Shown here: piece after piece, positions 53,663 through 62,439 of the stretch
Layout: the number at the start of each line of letters is the position of its first letter
How positions within the stretch are numbered: position 1 is the first letter of the stretch
Assembly: GCF_001420605.1 (NCBI RefSeq)
Contig: NZ_LJIZ01000026.1
Span: 1-64,000, forward strand
From: Bacillus sp. FJAT-25509
Lineage (GTDB): Bacteria > Bacillota > Bacilli > Bacillales > Bacillaceae_G
DNA length: 64,000 nucleotides
Direction of reading: 5' to 3'
The notes under the pieces: model-generated
The model's input: the letters and a program-made list of their open reading frames with translations, nothing else
Database searches by the model: none
Told to the model about the DNA's origin: nothing
Position numbers and translations under genes: made by a program

Positions 53663-54535
53663 TTAAACAACATACTGATAATAAATTTGATCTTTTTGGA
53701 CAATTTTCTTAACTTTTCTACGTAGGATTAATTTTTTTAATTCTAACTCCATACATTGAGTGGATTGTTCGTAAATCATACATAGTTCTTTAATCGTAAC
53801 AAATGGTTGAAATTTAATAAATTCAGCTAAATCAGGTAGTTCTCGTTTTTCTAACTTTTTATTAGTCATTAGTTCTAATATTTTTACATAAGTCTGATAG
53901 CTTTCAAAACCAGAAACTTTCAAGCCTTCTTCTTCAATATTTTCATTAAAAAATACAACGCTTGGAATTTCAGTTACATGCATTTCTTTCGTAACTTTAA
54001 TATCACATTGCAAAGCTTTAATAGAGTGTGTACTGTGTAAATCTTCCATAAACTCTTTTACATCAATATTTATATCTTTAGCACATTCGATAAGAACATC
54101 TTGATCTGTAATGTCTAAATCCTTCAAGAAATAATATTCTTGTAACTTCTTTAAGTAGCTAACGCCAGCTACTCTACCTTGAAGCTCAGCTGCTTTTAAT
54201 GCAATTGCAGAGTAGTATGGGTAAAGTTCTTTATTATCAATCCATAAGTGATCGTCGCAAAGGATATCCGATCTGCTAGCTGTCTTCTCCCACACGAATG
54301 CAAGCTGTGAAGGTCGTTTTTCTAATAGTTTTTTAGTAGTGTAATATCGATTAACTGGAATATAAGTAGATGAAAAATATTGACCATATTCTAAGTGAAA
54401 CTTTTTTAAAATTGTACTAAAATCCCAACAATTTCTACAAAGTGGATCTATGAATACATACAATTCAATCGATTTTTTTGTACAATTCTGCTCGGGAAGC
54501 GTGATTGATTCATTTTTATATTGTTTGTCATTCAT
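53663..54535 (-). CDS. yjbH: YjbH/SpxH, ClpXP adaptor for Spx
   Basis: This 290-aa DsbA-like protein starts at ATG 54535 (AAGGGTGA 5 nt upstream). The thioredoxin-type CRNC motif is at residues 33-36 (FIDPLCRNCWDFS). A helical insert and the DITDQDVLIECAKDINIDV and TEIPSVVFFNENIEEEG regions match YjbH. It binds Spx and presents it to ClpXP. Convergent with roxS, sharing the terminator at 53630-53657. Confidence 0.95.
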   Translation of the reverse strand: MNDKQYKNESITLPEQNCTKKSIELYVFIDPLCRNCWDFSTILKKFHLEYGQYFSSTYIPVNRYYTTKKLLEKRPSQLAFVWEKTASRSDILCDDHLWIDNKELYPYYSAIALKAAELQGRVAGVSYLKKLQEYYFLKDLDITDQDVLIECAKDINIDVKEFMEDLHSTHSIKALQCDIKVTKEMHVTEIPSVVFFNENIEEEGLKVSGFESYQTYVKILELMTNKKLEKRELPDLAEFIKFQPFVTIKELCMIYEQSTQCMELELKKLILRRKVKKIVQKDQIYYQYVV

Positions 54536-54833
54536 ATATTTCACCCTTAATGCAATTCATTCGTCCGTACTATAACAGACTTGAAAATTAATTTGTAAGA
54601 TATAACACGTTTGTTCTCTAATGGTATTGTAGCAACGGATAGTTAATATTTCAAATATGATGCACTATTTTTCATTAATCTATTAATATTTCCTTAATTC
54701 ATTTAAGTAAGGTAGTAAAATGGGGCAGTCCCAAAAGCCTGATTGATTTCAAAATCAATTACTGAAATGGATATTAAAAACTAAAAATGTAGTCTGGTTT
54801 ACAAGTAAGGAGTTTTTCTAAATTGCTCATACT
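54536..54833. other. Region upstream of yjbH
   Basis: About 300 bp, AT-rich, must hold the yjbH promoter; no clear hexamer pair, ORF or repeat was recognised. Confidence 0.5.
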
Positions 54834-54877
54834 AAAAAAACGCCGATATATACCCTTTTGGTTTTTTCGACGTTTAA
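54834..54877 (-). terminator. Terminator after the CYTH gene
   Basis: Minus strand AAACGTCGA / TCGGCGTTT (one G-U) followed by T7, about 50 bp beyond the CYTH stop. Confidence 0.78.
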
Positions 54878-54925
54878 AAGTAACTAATTACGTTGTGCTA
54901 TTTAAATTAAAATGGTACTCAGATG

Positions 54926-55516
54926 TCAGTTAGTCTGATTTCCTTGTTTTACATTAAAAAAGCGTCTAATTTTATTTAATGTTTTACGCCTAGGAATTTG
55001 AAGATTTTTTAACAGATTGATAAACTGTTGTTTACCAATGTTTTCATCCGAAACTTCGAATTCTAACTCAAAATCCTCATGATTTAAATATGTACTGTGG
55101 TCTAAAACTAATAGTCCGTTTTCGTATGGAAATTCTGCTCTGTTTGTTGTTAAGTCACCTATTAATACTAGGGAATTTAAGTTTAATTTTACTTCGTTAA
55201 TATATTCTTTTACTTCTCCTTCTGGAAGAACGTATGTTTTTAGCATAGCTGATGCTTCAGTTTCACTAATTTTTTGATTAATTTCTAAATGTCCGACTGC
55301 TTGTTTTATTTTTAAAGTTAATGTAAATGAAGTTAGGGACTTTTTGCGGATTCTTAACGCTCCACCATGTTCTTTAATTGCAAAATCAGGTGTCTCAAAA
55401 TAATAATTAGTTTGTGATTCGAAACTCGACTCGTTAATTTGGAAATAGGATTTTAGCTGTTCAAATTCCTCTTTTGTTAATAAGTTCTTAAATTCAATTT
55501 CAATTTCTTTAGCCAT
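54926..55516 (-). CDS. yjbK: CYTH domain protein, YjbK-like
   Basis: This 196-aa triphosphate-tunnel protein begins MAKEIEIEFKNLLTKEEFEQ with the ExExK signature. YFETPDFAIKEHGGALRIRK and FTLTLKIKQAVG supply the tunnel basic residues. It may act on polyphosphate, ThTP or other triphosphates; the Bacillus substrate is unknown. Divergent from yjbL-relQ-nadK as in B. subtilis. AAGGAG precedes the ATG. Confidence 0.9.
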   Translation of the reverse strand: MAKEIEIEFKNLLTKEEFEQLKSYFQINESSFESQTNYYFETPDFAIKEHGGALRIRKKSLTSFTLTLKIKQAVGHLEINQKISETEASAMLKTYVLPEGEVKEYINEVKLNLNSLVLIGDLTTNRAEFPYENGLLVLDHSTYLNHEDFELEFEVSDENIGKQQFINLLKNLQIPRRKTLNKIRRFFNVKQGNQTN

Positions 55517-55651
55517 AATTAACTCCTTCTATTTAGTATTATTTTTGTTATTGTATGTGCTAGTCGTCGTCTATTTTCTATTTGATATGTTACAATAGAA
55601 ATGGTCAAAATTAAATAAAATACATACATTAAAAAGGTTGAGGTTTCAGTG

Positions 55652-56032
55652 ATGAGAAAAATGCTTGAAATAAATGGAATAAATATAAATGAAGATGGTT
55701 TATTTCTATTAATTGACGATACAAAAATGAATTTAGAACAGTGTCATGAAGTAGGAACAATGATTGCAGACTCAGATCAAAGTTCACTATTGTATATATT
55801 AGAAGAAAATGAAGAATTTGTATATGTTACAGTTCCTTCTGAGTATTGGTCGGACTTGAAAAAAGCAAATGATCAAAAGTTAAACGTATTTTTAAAGGTC
55901 GGTGAAAGGAGTCTTTCACTAAATAATTGGAATGATGAGTTAACTTATTTAATCCAAAATGTTGAAGGGAATTTTAACTATGGAGAAGAATTTGTTAAGC
56001 AAGTTCAAAGCGCATTTTTAGAAGAGAAGTAA
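55652..56032 (+). CDS. yjbL: YjbL-like UPF0738 protein
   Basis: This 126-aa protein starts at ATG 55652 (or GTG 55649; GAGG upstream). It is acidic and soluble (LFLLIDDTKMNLEQCHEVGT, EEFVYVTVPSEYWSDLKKAN). Its position upstream of relQ-nadK fits YjbL/UPF0738. Function is unknown. First gene of the yjbLMNO-like operon. Confidence 0.78.
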   Translation: MRKMLEINGININEDGLFLLIDDTKMNLEQCHEVGTMIADSDQSSLLYILEENEEFVYVTVPSEYWSDLKKANDQKLNVFLKVGERSLSLNNWNDELTYLIQNVEGNFNYGEEFVKQVQSAFLEEK

Positions 56033-56047
56033 GTTGGTGGTGATTGG

Positions 56048-56671
56048 ATGAATGGTCAATGGGAAAGTTTTTTAGCACCTTATGAACAAGCAGTAAGTGA
56101 ATTGAAAGTAAAGTTAAAAGGGATTAGAAAACAGTTTGAAGAAACTAATCAGCATTCCCCAATTGAGTTTGTAACTGGAAGAGTTAAGCCTATTCATAGC
56201 ATTGTTAATAAGACGATTAGAAAAGGAATTCCATTAGCGAATTTAGAAACTGAATTACAGGATATTGCCGGTCTGAGAATGATGTGCCAATTTGTAGAAG
56301 ATATTAAAAATGTAGTTGAGCTTCTTCGCAAACGGAAAGATTTTACAATTGTAGAAGAGCGTGATTATATTACAAATAAAAAGGATAGCGGATATCGTTC
56401 TTATCATGTAGTTGTTGAATATCCAGTTCAAACAATTGAAGGTGAACGAAAAGTTTTAGTTGAAATTCAAATAAGAACACTTGCGATGAATTTTTGGGCA
56501 ACAATAGAGCATTCTTTAAATTATAAGTATAAAGGGAAATACCCTGAAAATATTCATGAACGATTACAAAGAGCGGCTGAAGCAGCGTTTCTATTAGATG
56601 AAGAAATGTCTCTTATTAGAGGAGAGATTCAAGAGGCGCAAGCAGAGTTTTCGAAAAAAAACGACCAGTAA
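56048..56671 (+). CDS. relQ: Small alarmone synthetase RelQ (SasB/YjbM)
   Basis: This 207-aa (p)ppGpp synthetase has no hydrolase domain. Motifs are GRVKPIHSIVNKTIRKG (ATP site), LQDIAGLRMMCQFVEDI, DYITNKKDSGYRSYHVVVEY (GDP/GTP binding) and VEIQIRTLAMNFWATIEHSL with the catalytic Glu. A C-terminal tetramerisation helix follows. It makes (p)ppGpp and pGpp during stress. In operon with yjbL and nadK. Confidence 0.95.
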   Translation: MNGQWESFLAPYEQAVSELKVKLKGIRKQFEETNQHSPIEFVTGRVKPIHSIVNKTIRKGIPLANLETELQDIAGLRMMCQFVEDIKNVVELLRKRKDFTIVEERDYITNKKDSGYRSYHVVVEYPVQTIEGERKVLVEIQIRTLAMNFWATIEHSLNYKYKGKYPENIHERLQRAAEAAFLLDEEMSLIRGEIQEAQAEFSKKNDQ

Positions 56672-56686
56672 GGAAAGGACGAGAAA

Positions 56687-57478
56687 ATGAAATTCGTAAT
56701 TATGTCTAAGGGCGATCAAGAGTCCAATGAACTGATGAAACGAATGAGAGATTATTTAGAGAGTTTTAATTTTAAATTTGATGAAGAAGAGCCTGAAATC
56801 GTCATATCTGTAGGTGGCGATGGGACTTTACTTCATGCTTTTCATCATTACACTCATCTTCTCGATAAAGTTTCTTTCGTAGGGGTTCATACTGGGCATT
56901 TAGGGTTTTACGCAGATTGGGTACCAAGTGAGGTAGAAAAGCTTGTTATTGCAATTGCGAAGACTCCATTTCAAGTAGTTGAATATCCTTTATTGGAAGT
57001 GATCATCCGTTATAAGGATGGAAGAAAAGAAATGCAAACATTAGCTTTAAATGAATGTACGATAAAAGGTCTTGAAGGTACATTAGTGATTGATGTTGAA
57101 ATAAAAGGTCAGCATTTTGAGACATTTAGAGGTGACGGTCTTTGTATTTCTACACCTTCAGGTAGTACAGCGTACAATAAAGCACTTGGTGGAGCAATTA
57201 TTCATCCATCAATTGAAGCGATTCAAATTGCTGAGATGGCATCAATTAATAATCGAGTTTTTCGTACAATTGGTTCACCTCTTGTTTTACCGAAACATCA
57301 TACATGCTTACTGAAGCCTGTAAGAAACGCAAATTTTCAAATTACATTAGATCATAAAACAATAGTGCATCAAGATGTTAAATCGATTCAATGTCGAGTA
57401 GCTCATGAAAAAGTCCGTTTTGCACGTTTTAGACCTTTTCCATTTTGGAAGCGTGTCGTTGATTCTTTTGTTAAATAA
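56687..57478 (+). CDS. nadK: NAD kinase
   Basis: This 263-aa enzyme phosphorylates NAD to NADP. The [13 protein letters not shown] motif (GGDGT at 43-47, catalytic Asp45) and [18 protein letters not shown] are conserved. [20 protein letters not shown] is the NE/D and glycine-rich substrate motif. AAAGGA precedes the ATG. relQ precedes it by 15 bp and a pseudouridine synthase follows closely, the yjbMNO order. Confidence 0.95.
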   Translation: MKFVIMSKGDQESNELMKRMRDYLESFNFKFDEEEPEIVISVGGDGTLLHAFHHYTHLLDKVSFVGVHTGHLGFYADWVPSEVEKLVIAIAKTPFQVVEYPLLEVIIRYKDGRKEMQTLALNECTIKGLEGTLVIDVEIKGQHFETFRGDGLCISTPSGSTAYNKALGGAIIHPSIEAIQIAEMASINNRVFRTIGSPLVLPKHHTCLLKPVRNANFQITLDHKTIVHQDVKSIQCRVAHEKVRFARFRPFPFWKRVVDSFVK

Positions 57479-57492
57479 AAATGGTGAAGAAT

Positions 57493-58380
57493 ATGAAGCG
57501 ATTTAATTTATCATGGGAAGTAAAAAAAGAGCATAATGGAATTTTACTTAGAGAGTTTCTTAAATTAAAGGAGCTCTCTAAACGTGCTCTCACAGATATA
57601 AAATTTCAAGGTGGAGAAATTACCGTAAACGGTGAGGAAAAAACTGTCCGTACAATTTTAAAAGAATTAGATCTTGTAAAGATCTATTTTCCAATCGAGA
57701 AACCAAGTGAGGAACTTATAGCTGAAGATATTCCTTTTGAAATTGTTTATGAAGATGATGCTGTATTAGTCATAAATAAACCTTTTGGAATACCAAGTAT
57801 ACCTTCTAGAGAGCATCCTAGTGGAACCCTTGCAAATGGATTATTATTTTATTATCAAACAATTGGGCTCCAATCGACCATTCATATTGTAACTCGATTA
57901 GATAAAGATACTTCGGGATTAATGTTAATTGCTAAAAATCGTTATATTCATTATTTGTTTTCGAAAAATGAATTAAAAAATGTACAAAGAAAATATTTAG
58001 CAATTGTTCATGGACAAATGAATGATACAGAAGGGGTAATACGAGCAAAGATTGCTAGGAAAAGTGATAGTATTATCGAGAGAATTGTTTCTGAAGAGGG
58101 GCAAGAAGCAATCACACATTTTAATGTCCTTGTCGTAAATAGAGACAGCTCGGTTGTTGAATTAGAATTGGAAACAGGTCGAACACATCAAATCCGCGTA
58201 CATATGGCTTCGATTGGACATCCATTAGTCGGGGATGACTTATATGGAGGTAATACTGATCTATTAAAAAGACAGGCGTTACATAGTTATCAATTGTCAT
58301 TTATTCATCCGATTGATCATACGGAAAAAAACTTTGAAATCGCTTTACCTGTTGATTTAAAGAGCTTATTGGAATCGTGA
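57493..58380 (+). CDS. RluA/RluD-family pseudouridine synthase, YjbO-like
   Basis: This 295-aa protein starts at ATG 57493, with TGGTGA upstream; ATG 57481 is an in-frame alternative. An S4-like RNA-binding region (LKELSKRALTDIKFQGGEIT) precedes the catalytic domain with VTRLDKDTSGLMLIAKN (catalytic Asp) and LELETGRTHQIRVHMASIGH. It isomerises uridines in rRNA or tRNA; the site is not known. Confidence 0.93.
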   Translation: MKRFNLSWEVKKEHNGILLREFLKLKELSKRALTDIKFQGGEITVNGEEKTVRTILKELDLVKIYFPIEKPSEELIAEDIPFEIVYEDDAVLVINKPFGIPSIPSREHPSGTLANGLLFYYQTIGLQSTIHIVTRLDKDTSGLMLIAKNRYIHYLFSKNELKNVQRKYLAIVHGQMNDTEGVIRAKIARKSDSIIERIVSEEGQEAITHFNVLVVNRDSSVVELELETGRTHQIRVHMASIGHPLVGDDLYGGNTDLLKRQALHSYQLSFIHPIDHTEKNFEIALPVDLKSLLES

Positions 58381-58454
58381 ATGTCAAGTAATAAATTTGT
58401 CTAAATTTTGTATAAATTATTGACAATTTATGAAATATAGATTATTTTTAGTAT

Positions 58455-58561
58455 GTAGTGTTTCTCCATGGGGATGGAAGAGACTAATATATTAAGCTGA
58501 TAAGTGAGCGCTTACATTATCAGCAAAAAAGTAGGTTCCGATTAGAAACCTACTTTTTTTG
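58455..58561 (+). ncRNA. Candidate small RNA between the YjbO-like gene and prpE
   Basis: TTGACA (58420-58425), 17 nt and TATTTT (58443-58448) give a plausible promoter. The predicted RNA would contain a TCTCCAT/ATGGAAGA hairpin, a perfect GCTGATAA...TTATCAGC stem with an inner palindrome (58496-58524), and a strong terminator AGTAGGTT/AACCTACT with T7 at 58526-58561. The terminator also serves rightward yjbO and, read leftward, prpE. No ORF. Not matched to any RNA I know. Confidence 0.42.
58526..58561. terminator. Bidirectional terminator
   Basis: AGTAGGTTccgattagaAACCTACT flanked by A and T runs, between the convergent YjbO-like and prpE genes. Confidence 0.9.
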
Positions 58562-58608
58562 TATCTATTTAAGCTAAAATATTCTATTAAAGGGTCATCA
58601 TGACTTTC

Positions 58609-59367
58609 CTAAACTCTGCTTTCTTTTTCTTCGTAAAAACTAAATTTTTCTTCAATGTATGGCATTGAAGATTGTACTTGAGTATATGTACGTTCTGGAT
58701 ACGAAAATGCTGTTAGTTTACCACCAAAGACAGCGCCAGTATCAATATTAATTGTATTATTTAATTCTCTTGGTTCCTTAATAGGAGTATGACCATATAC
58801 AATTAATGCTTTACCTTTATACTCTTTAGCCCAATCTTTTCTTACGGGCATTCCATTTGGAAGCACTTCACCGTTAATATCTCCATATAAAACGAATGTT
58901 TTAACATTATTTGAATGCTTACCAATCATGTCCTCACGTATACCAGCATGACTAACAACTAATTTTCCATTGTATAAAACATTATAAAGTGGAGAACCTT
59001 CATAAAGTTTTATAAACGATGTTTGATAATGGCTCCTCTCCTTATCACTAACTGACTCTAATTCAGCAACTGTTGTTTCAAGTCCATGTTGAATTTTTAC
59101 GTTGCGACCAAGAAAATAACGATAAAGTTTATTACAATGATTCCCTGGTGAATAATGTGCTTTCTTATGCTTCATCACAAGTTCATATACTACTTTTATT
59201 ACTGCAAGCGAATTAGGTCCTCGATCCGTTAAATCACCAACAAAAACTAACTTTCGATTTTCAGGGTGAACAGGAATATTATTCTCCCACGAATAACCAA
59301 GTTTTTTAGTTAATTCAACAAATTCATTATAACAACCATGAATATCACCTATAATATCGTATTTCAT
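58609..59367 (-). CDS. prpE: Bis(5'-nucleosyl)-tetraphosphatase PrpE
   Basis: This 252-aa calcineurin-like metallophosphoesterase has [31 protein letters not shown] and [13 protein letters not shown], the PPP-family motifs. Cys replaces the usual Asp in GNHD, and [14 protein letters not shown] and [15 protein letters not shown] complete the site. PrpE cleaves Ap4A asymmetrically and affects germination in B. subtilis. Convergent with the YjbO-like gene as in B. subtilis. Confidence 0.93.
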   Translation of the reverse strand: MKYDIIGDIHGCYNEFVELTKKLGYSWENNIPVHPENRKLVFVGDLTDRGPNSLAVIKVVYELVMKHKKAHYSPGNHCNKLYRYFLGRNVKIQHGLETTVAELESVSDKERSHYQTSFIKLYEGSPLYNVLYNGKLVVSHAGIREDMIGKHSNNVKTFVLYGDINGEVLPNGMPVRKDWAKEYKGKALIVYGHTPIKEPRELNNTINIDTGAVFGGKLTAFSYPERTYTQVQSSMPYIEEKFSFYEEKESRV

Positions 59368-59468
59368 TCTATCAATCCTTTTAGTCTGTTATTTCAACAA
59401 GTAATATTCGTAGTATGCCCCAAAAAAAGCAGCGTCAAAGAACTTTCCAAGTAGCGATATTGCTAAAT

Positions 59469-59518
59469 AAAAAAAGAAGGGGTAAAGATCTTCATTAGAT
59501 CTTTACCCCTGTCTTTTT
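59469..59518. terminator. Terminator after the rodA-like gene
   Basis: Perfect 13-bp stem AGGGGTAAAGATC / GATCTTTACCCCT with A/T runs on both sides. Confidence 0.95.
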
Positions 59519-59533
59519 TGTTTCTCTACTCTA

Positions 59534-60694
59534 TCAGAACATATATTTATTTGTTCTAGATCTTACATTAAGGATGAATCCAATTGCAAGTAGGTTAGTT
59601 GCTAGAGAACTTCCTCCGTAACTTACGAATGGTAGAGTAATCCCTGTAATCGGTAGTAGACCAATCGTCATACCAATATTTTGGAAAATCTGGAAAGTAA
59701 ACATTCCGACTACACCAGCACAAAGATAACTACCAAATTTGTCGTTACTTTCTAAAGCAATATGAATCATGCGATAAATTAATAAGAAGAATAATGAAAT
59801 TACTATACTTGCTCCTATGAACCCGTATTGTTCACAGATTACTGTGAAAATAAAATCTGTATGTGGTTCAGGGAAGTATGCTTCACCGTGATGGAACCCT
59901 TTACCAGTAAGTAAACCAGAACCAGCTGCCATTAATGCTTGAGTAAGCTGATATCCTTGAGAAGGATATTCATACGGTGCTAACCAACCGTAAAAACGAT
60001 TTAACTGGTATTCCTCAAGTATATGCGAAGTGAAAAATTCAAAATGATAAAAGTATAGATAAACCATGAAAGCACCAAGACAAATCGTTAATACAACTAG
60101 TCCAAGAATATAGCGCCAACGAATTCCAGAAACTAAAATCATTGTTGCGATAATTGCGCACATAACCATTGTATTTCCTAAGTCAGGCTCTTTCGCAATT
60201 AGTAGTAAAGGAGGTAATGAAATACCGAATATTTTACCTAATAGTAAAATATCTTCTCTTTTTCCACGAACAGCGTACGTTTCATTATGTCTTGAAATAA
60301 TCGTTCCTAAAATAATGATCATAAAAATTTTCATTAATTCAGATGGTTGGAAGTTACCGATACCAGGTAATGTGTACCACGCCGTTGCACCTTTGATAGT
60401 TTTAGCACCTGGGATATGCAGTTCTAATCCAAGTAGCAGGAGTAGTCCAATTCCATACATATACCAAATAACATTTTTATATCGATCAAAATCAATAATC
60501 ATAATTAAAGCAATACCAACAAGTCCAATGATATACCATTTAATTTGTTGTCCAGCGAAATTGATGTTTCTTAGATTTGCAGGAAGGCTTGGCATTGCAC
60601 TAGTAATTGCAAGGTAACTTACAGCGGCAATACAAAAAAGGATAAAAAGTAATTTGAAATCAATTTGAAAGGGAGATGTACGGTCTTCCTTCAT
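59534..60694 (-). CDS. rodA: FtsW/RodA/SpoVE family peptidoglycan glycosyltransferase (RodA-like)
   Basis: This 386-aa SEDS protein has ten membrane segments. Motifs GATAWYTLPGIGNFQPSELM, AKEPDLGNTMV (with the essential Asp), MAAGSGLLTGKGFHHGEAYF, PEPHTDFIFTVICEQYGFIG and TGITLPFVSYGGSSLATNLL are characteristic of RodA more than FtsW. SEDS proteins polymerise lipid II, with RodA acting in lateral wall growth. A RodA paralogue in bacilli is common, so whether it is the main RodA is unknown. RBS AGAGAGGTGAGG. Confidence 0.88.
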   Translation of the reverse strand: MKEDRTSPFQIDFKLLFILFCIAAVSYLAITSAMPSLPANLRNINFAGQQIKWYIIGLVGIALIMIIDFDRYKNVIWYMYGIGLLLLLGLELHIPGAKTIKGATAWYTLPGIGNFQPSELMKIFMIIILGTIISRHNETYAVRGKREDILLLGKIFGISLPPLLLIAKEPDLGNTMVMCAIIATMILVSGIRWRYILGLVVLTICLGAFMVYLYFYHFEFFTSHILEEYQLNRFYGWLAPYEYPSQGYQLTQALMAAGSGLLTGKGFHHGEAYFPEPHTDFIFTVICEQYGFIGASIVISLFFLLIYRMIHIALESNDKFGSYLCAGVVGMFTFQIFQNIGMTIGLLPITGITLPFVSYGGSSLATNLLAIGFILNVRSRTNKYMF

Positions 60695-60719
60695 GTCCTC
60701 ACCTCTCTATAATAAGTAT

Positions 60720-61019
60720 TATTAGTATGCTTTTAAATAGGCACATTTAATGTACGACAATCATCATTATAATTTATTTTCGCCCTTAAAGGAATTCAAA
60801 ACTATAAACTCTTTTTAAATAAACTATTATATTTATATTTTTCACTTTAAAATATAAATCGGCAGCTAGGAATAGTACTCGACGTGGTAGCCAATTCTAG
60901 GAACAAAGTATAAGTGCAACTATGCCTCTGACTTCGCCTAAAAGGCTCGTCAGTCGACGAGTTTTCTTTATGTGGATAAAGCTAGATATAACTTTACTAT
61001 TTTCAATTCATCGTATTTG
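60720..61019. repeat. Intergenic region with a structured dispersed element (about 60862-60985)
   Basis: GC-richer sequence inside an AT-rich gap contains two adjacent hairpins, GCCT-AAA-AGGC and CTCGTC-AGTC-GACGAG, followed by TTTTC. Read on the minus strand it begins ATCTAGCTTTATCC, which resembles the start of another repeated Bacillaceae intergenic element (TCTAGCTCCAGCG...). No ORF was found. It could act as a rightward terminator or attenuator upstream of fabI. Confidence 0.45.
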
Positions 61020-61046
61020 TGCTACTATTTTAGTATCTAGTACTAA
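61020..61046 (+). promoter_or_regulatory. fabI promoter with FapR operator
   Basis: An extended -10 TGCTACTAT (61020-61028) is followed by TTAGTATCTAGTACTAA (61030-61046), almost the exact FapR consensus TTAGTACCTGATACTAA. It covers the start site. This places fabI in the same regulon as fabHF at 33.9 kb. Confidence 0.88.
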
Positions 61047-61073
61047 TAACTAATAATAAAGGAGATGAATAAT

Positions 61074-61844
61074 ATGATTTCATTGCAAGGCAAAACTTTT
61101 GTTGTTATGGGTGTTGCAAACTTCCGTAGTATCGCTTGGGGTATTGCACAATCATTACATAGCGCGGGAGCAAATTTAATTTTTACATACGCAACTGAAA
61201 GATTAGAAAAAGGTGTTCGTGAATTATCTGACTCATTAGAAAATCCAAACAATCTTTTAGTTCAATGTGATGTAACTAGTGATGAGGATTTAGCAAAATG
61301 TTTTGCATCAATTAAAGAGCAAGTAGGCAAAATTCATGGTGTAGCACACTGTATCGCTTTTGCTAATAAAGAAGATTTAAAAGGTGATTTTGTAGACACA
61401 AGCCGTGATGGGTACTTACTATCACAAAACATTAGTGCTTACTCTTTAGTAGGAGTAGCTCGTGAAGCAAAACCATTAATGGTTGAAGGTGGAAGCATTG
61501 TTACGCTAACATACTTAGGTGGAGAGCGTGTAATGCAAAACTATAACCTAATGGGTGTATCTAAAGCAGCTCTAGAAGCTTCTGTACGCTATTTAGCAAA
61601 CGATTTAGGGAAAGACAATATTCGCGTAAACTCAATCTCTGCAGGGCCAATCCGTACGCTTTCTGCAAAAGGTGTTGGCGACTTTAATACAATCTTAAAA
61701 GAGATCGAAGAAAAAGCTCCATTACGTAGAAACGTAACACAAGAAGAAGTAGGAGATTCTGCCTTATTCTTATTTAGTGACTTAGCAAGAGGTATTACTG
61801 GAGAAAACATTCATGTTGATTCTGGATACCATATAATGGGATAA
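61074..61844 (+). CDS. fabI: Enoyl-ACP reductase FabI
   Basis: This 256-aa SDR enzyme carries out the last step of each fatty-acid elongation cycle. It starts at ATG 61074 with AAAGGAG 9 nt upstream; the ATG at 61065 abuts the RBS. MISLQGKTFVVMGVANFRSI is the nucleotide-binding start. Catalytic Tyr157 and Lys164 lie in QNYNLMGVSKAALEAS, with Tyr147 in LTYLGGERV. Target of triclosan-type inhibitors in the family. Confidence 0.97.
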   Translation: MISLQGKTFVVMGVANFRSIAWGIAQSLHSAGANLIFTYATERLEKGVRELSDSLENPNNLLVQCDVTSDEDLAKCFASIKEQVGKIHGVAHCIAFANKEDLKGDFVDTSRDGYLLSQNISAYSLVGVAREAKPLMVEGGSIVTLTYLGGERVMQNYNLMGVSKAALEASVRYLANDLGKDNIRVNSISAGPIRTLSAKGVGDFNTILKEIEEKAPLRRNVTQEEVGDSALFLFSDLARGITGENIHVDSGYHIMG

Positions 61845-61855
61845 GAAGAGCAAGA

Positions 61856-61889
61856 AAAATAGAAGTCTTTAATGGCTTCTATTTTTTTT
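61856..61889 (+). terminator. Terminator after fabI
   Basis: Stem AAATAGAAG / CTTCTATTT with a loop of about 10 nt and T8. Confidence 0.92.
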
Positions 61890-61904
61890 CGTGTTTTTAA
61901 TGAA

Positions 61905-62180
61905 CATACTTTAACTAAGGTTCTTGAGTAAGTAAGAGAGCGAGAAGACGAAAATAACATACTCATAAGGTGTTCATGAGTAAGTAAGAGAGCGAGAAGA
62001 CGAAAATAACATACTCATAAGTGTTCATGAGTAAGTAAGAGAGCGAGAAGACGAAAATAACATACTCATAAGGTGTTCATGAGTAAGTAAGAGAGCGAGA
62101 AGACGAAAATAACATACTCATAAGGTGTTCATGAGTAAGTACAACAGCGAGAAGCAGAAAGTAACTAACTCATCAGATTA
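61905..62180. repeat. 52-bp tandem repeat array 2 (about five units)
   Basis: Units start with ACTCATAAGG at 61961, 62013, 62064, 62116 and 62168, after a degenerate unit at 61908. Spacing is 53, 52, 51, 52, 52; the 51 comes from one lost G. Each contains TACTCAT...ATGAGTA (7-bp stem) and the tail GTAAGTAAGAGAGCGAGAAG. Period and core (GTTCATGAGTAAGTAA) match array 1 at 44.8 kb, but the tail has diverged. No ORF, no spacers. Confidence 0.95.
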
Positions 62181-62292
62181 GAACGGATGTTGCTCATCTC
62201 AAATTGGAGATGAGGGAAGGCTAAAGATCCCTTTGGAACGAAATAGCTCAGCTCATGCTCCTATTTAAAGCGTACATCCTGGAGTGGAAAAA
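62180..62292. repeat. Dispersed intergenic repeat, diverged copy 2
   Basis: Shares the order of blocks with the element at 1365-1482: a gaacg-gatg start, ggagatg, gggaagg, tggaacga, agctcagctc, gcgtacatcctggagtggaaa. It lies directly after array 2. Heavily diverged, presumably old. Confidence 0.6.
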
Positions 62293-62360
62293 AGCGTCCT
62301 TCCTTTTCCTTATATAGGTAAACATTCGGTTAGGGAAATTAACCTGACATATTAGTCAAA

Positions 62361-62402
62361 TAAAAAAAGTGCCTTCTTATGATGGTCATAAATAGGCACT
62401 TA
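62361..62402 (-). terminator. Terminator after the CotB-like gene
   Basis: Stem AAGTGCCT / AGGCACTT with an inner TTATGA/TCATAA; minus-strand T7 follows. About 40 bp after the leftward gene. Confidence 0.88.
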
Positions 62403-62439
62403 TCTATTTTAAATGTGGCATTTTAATTTTAATTAATTC

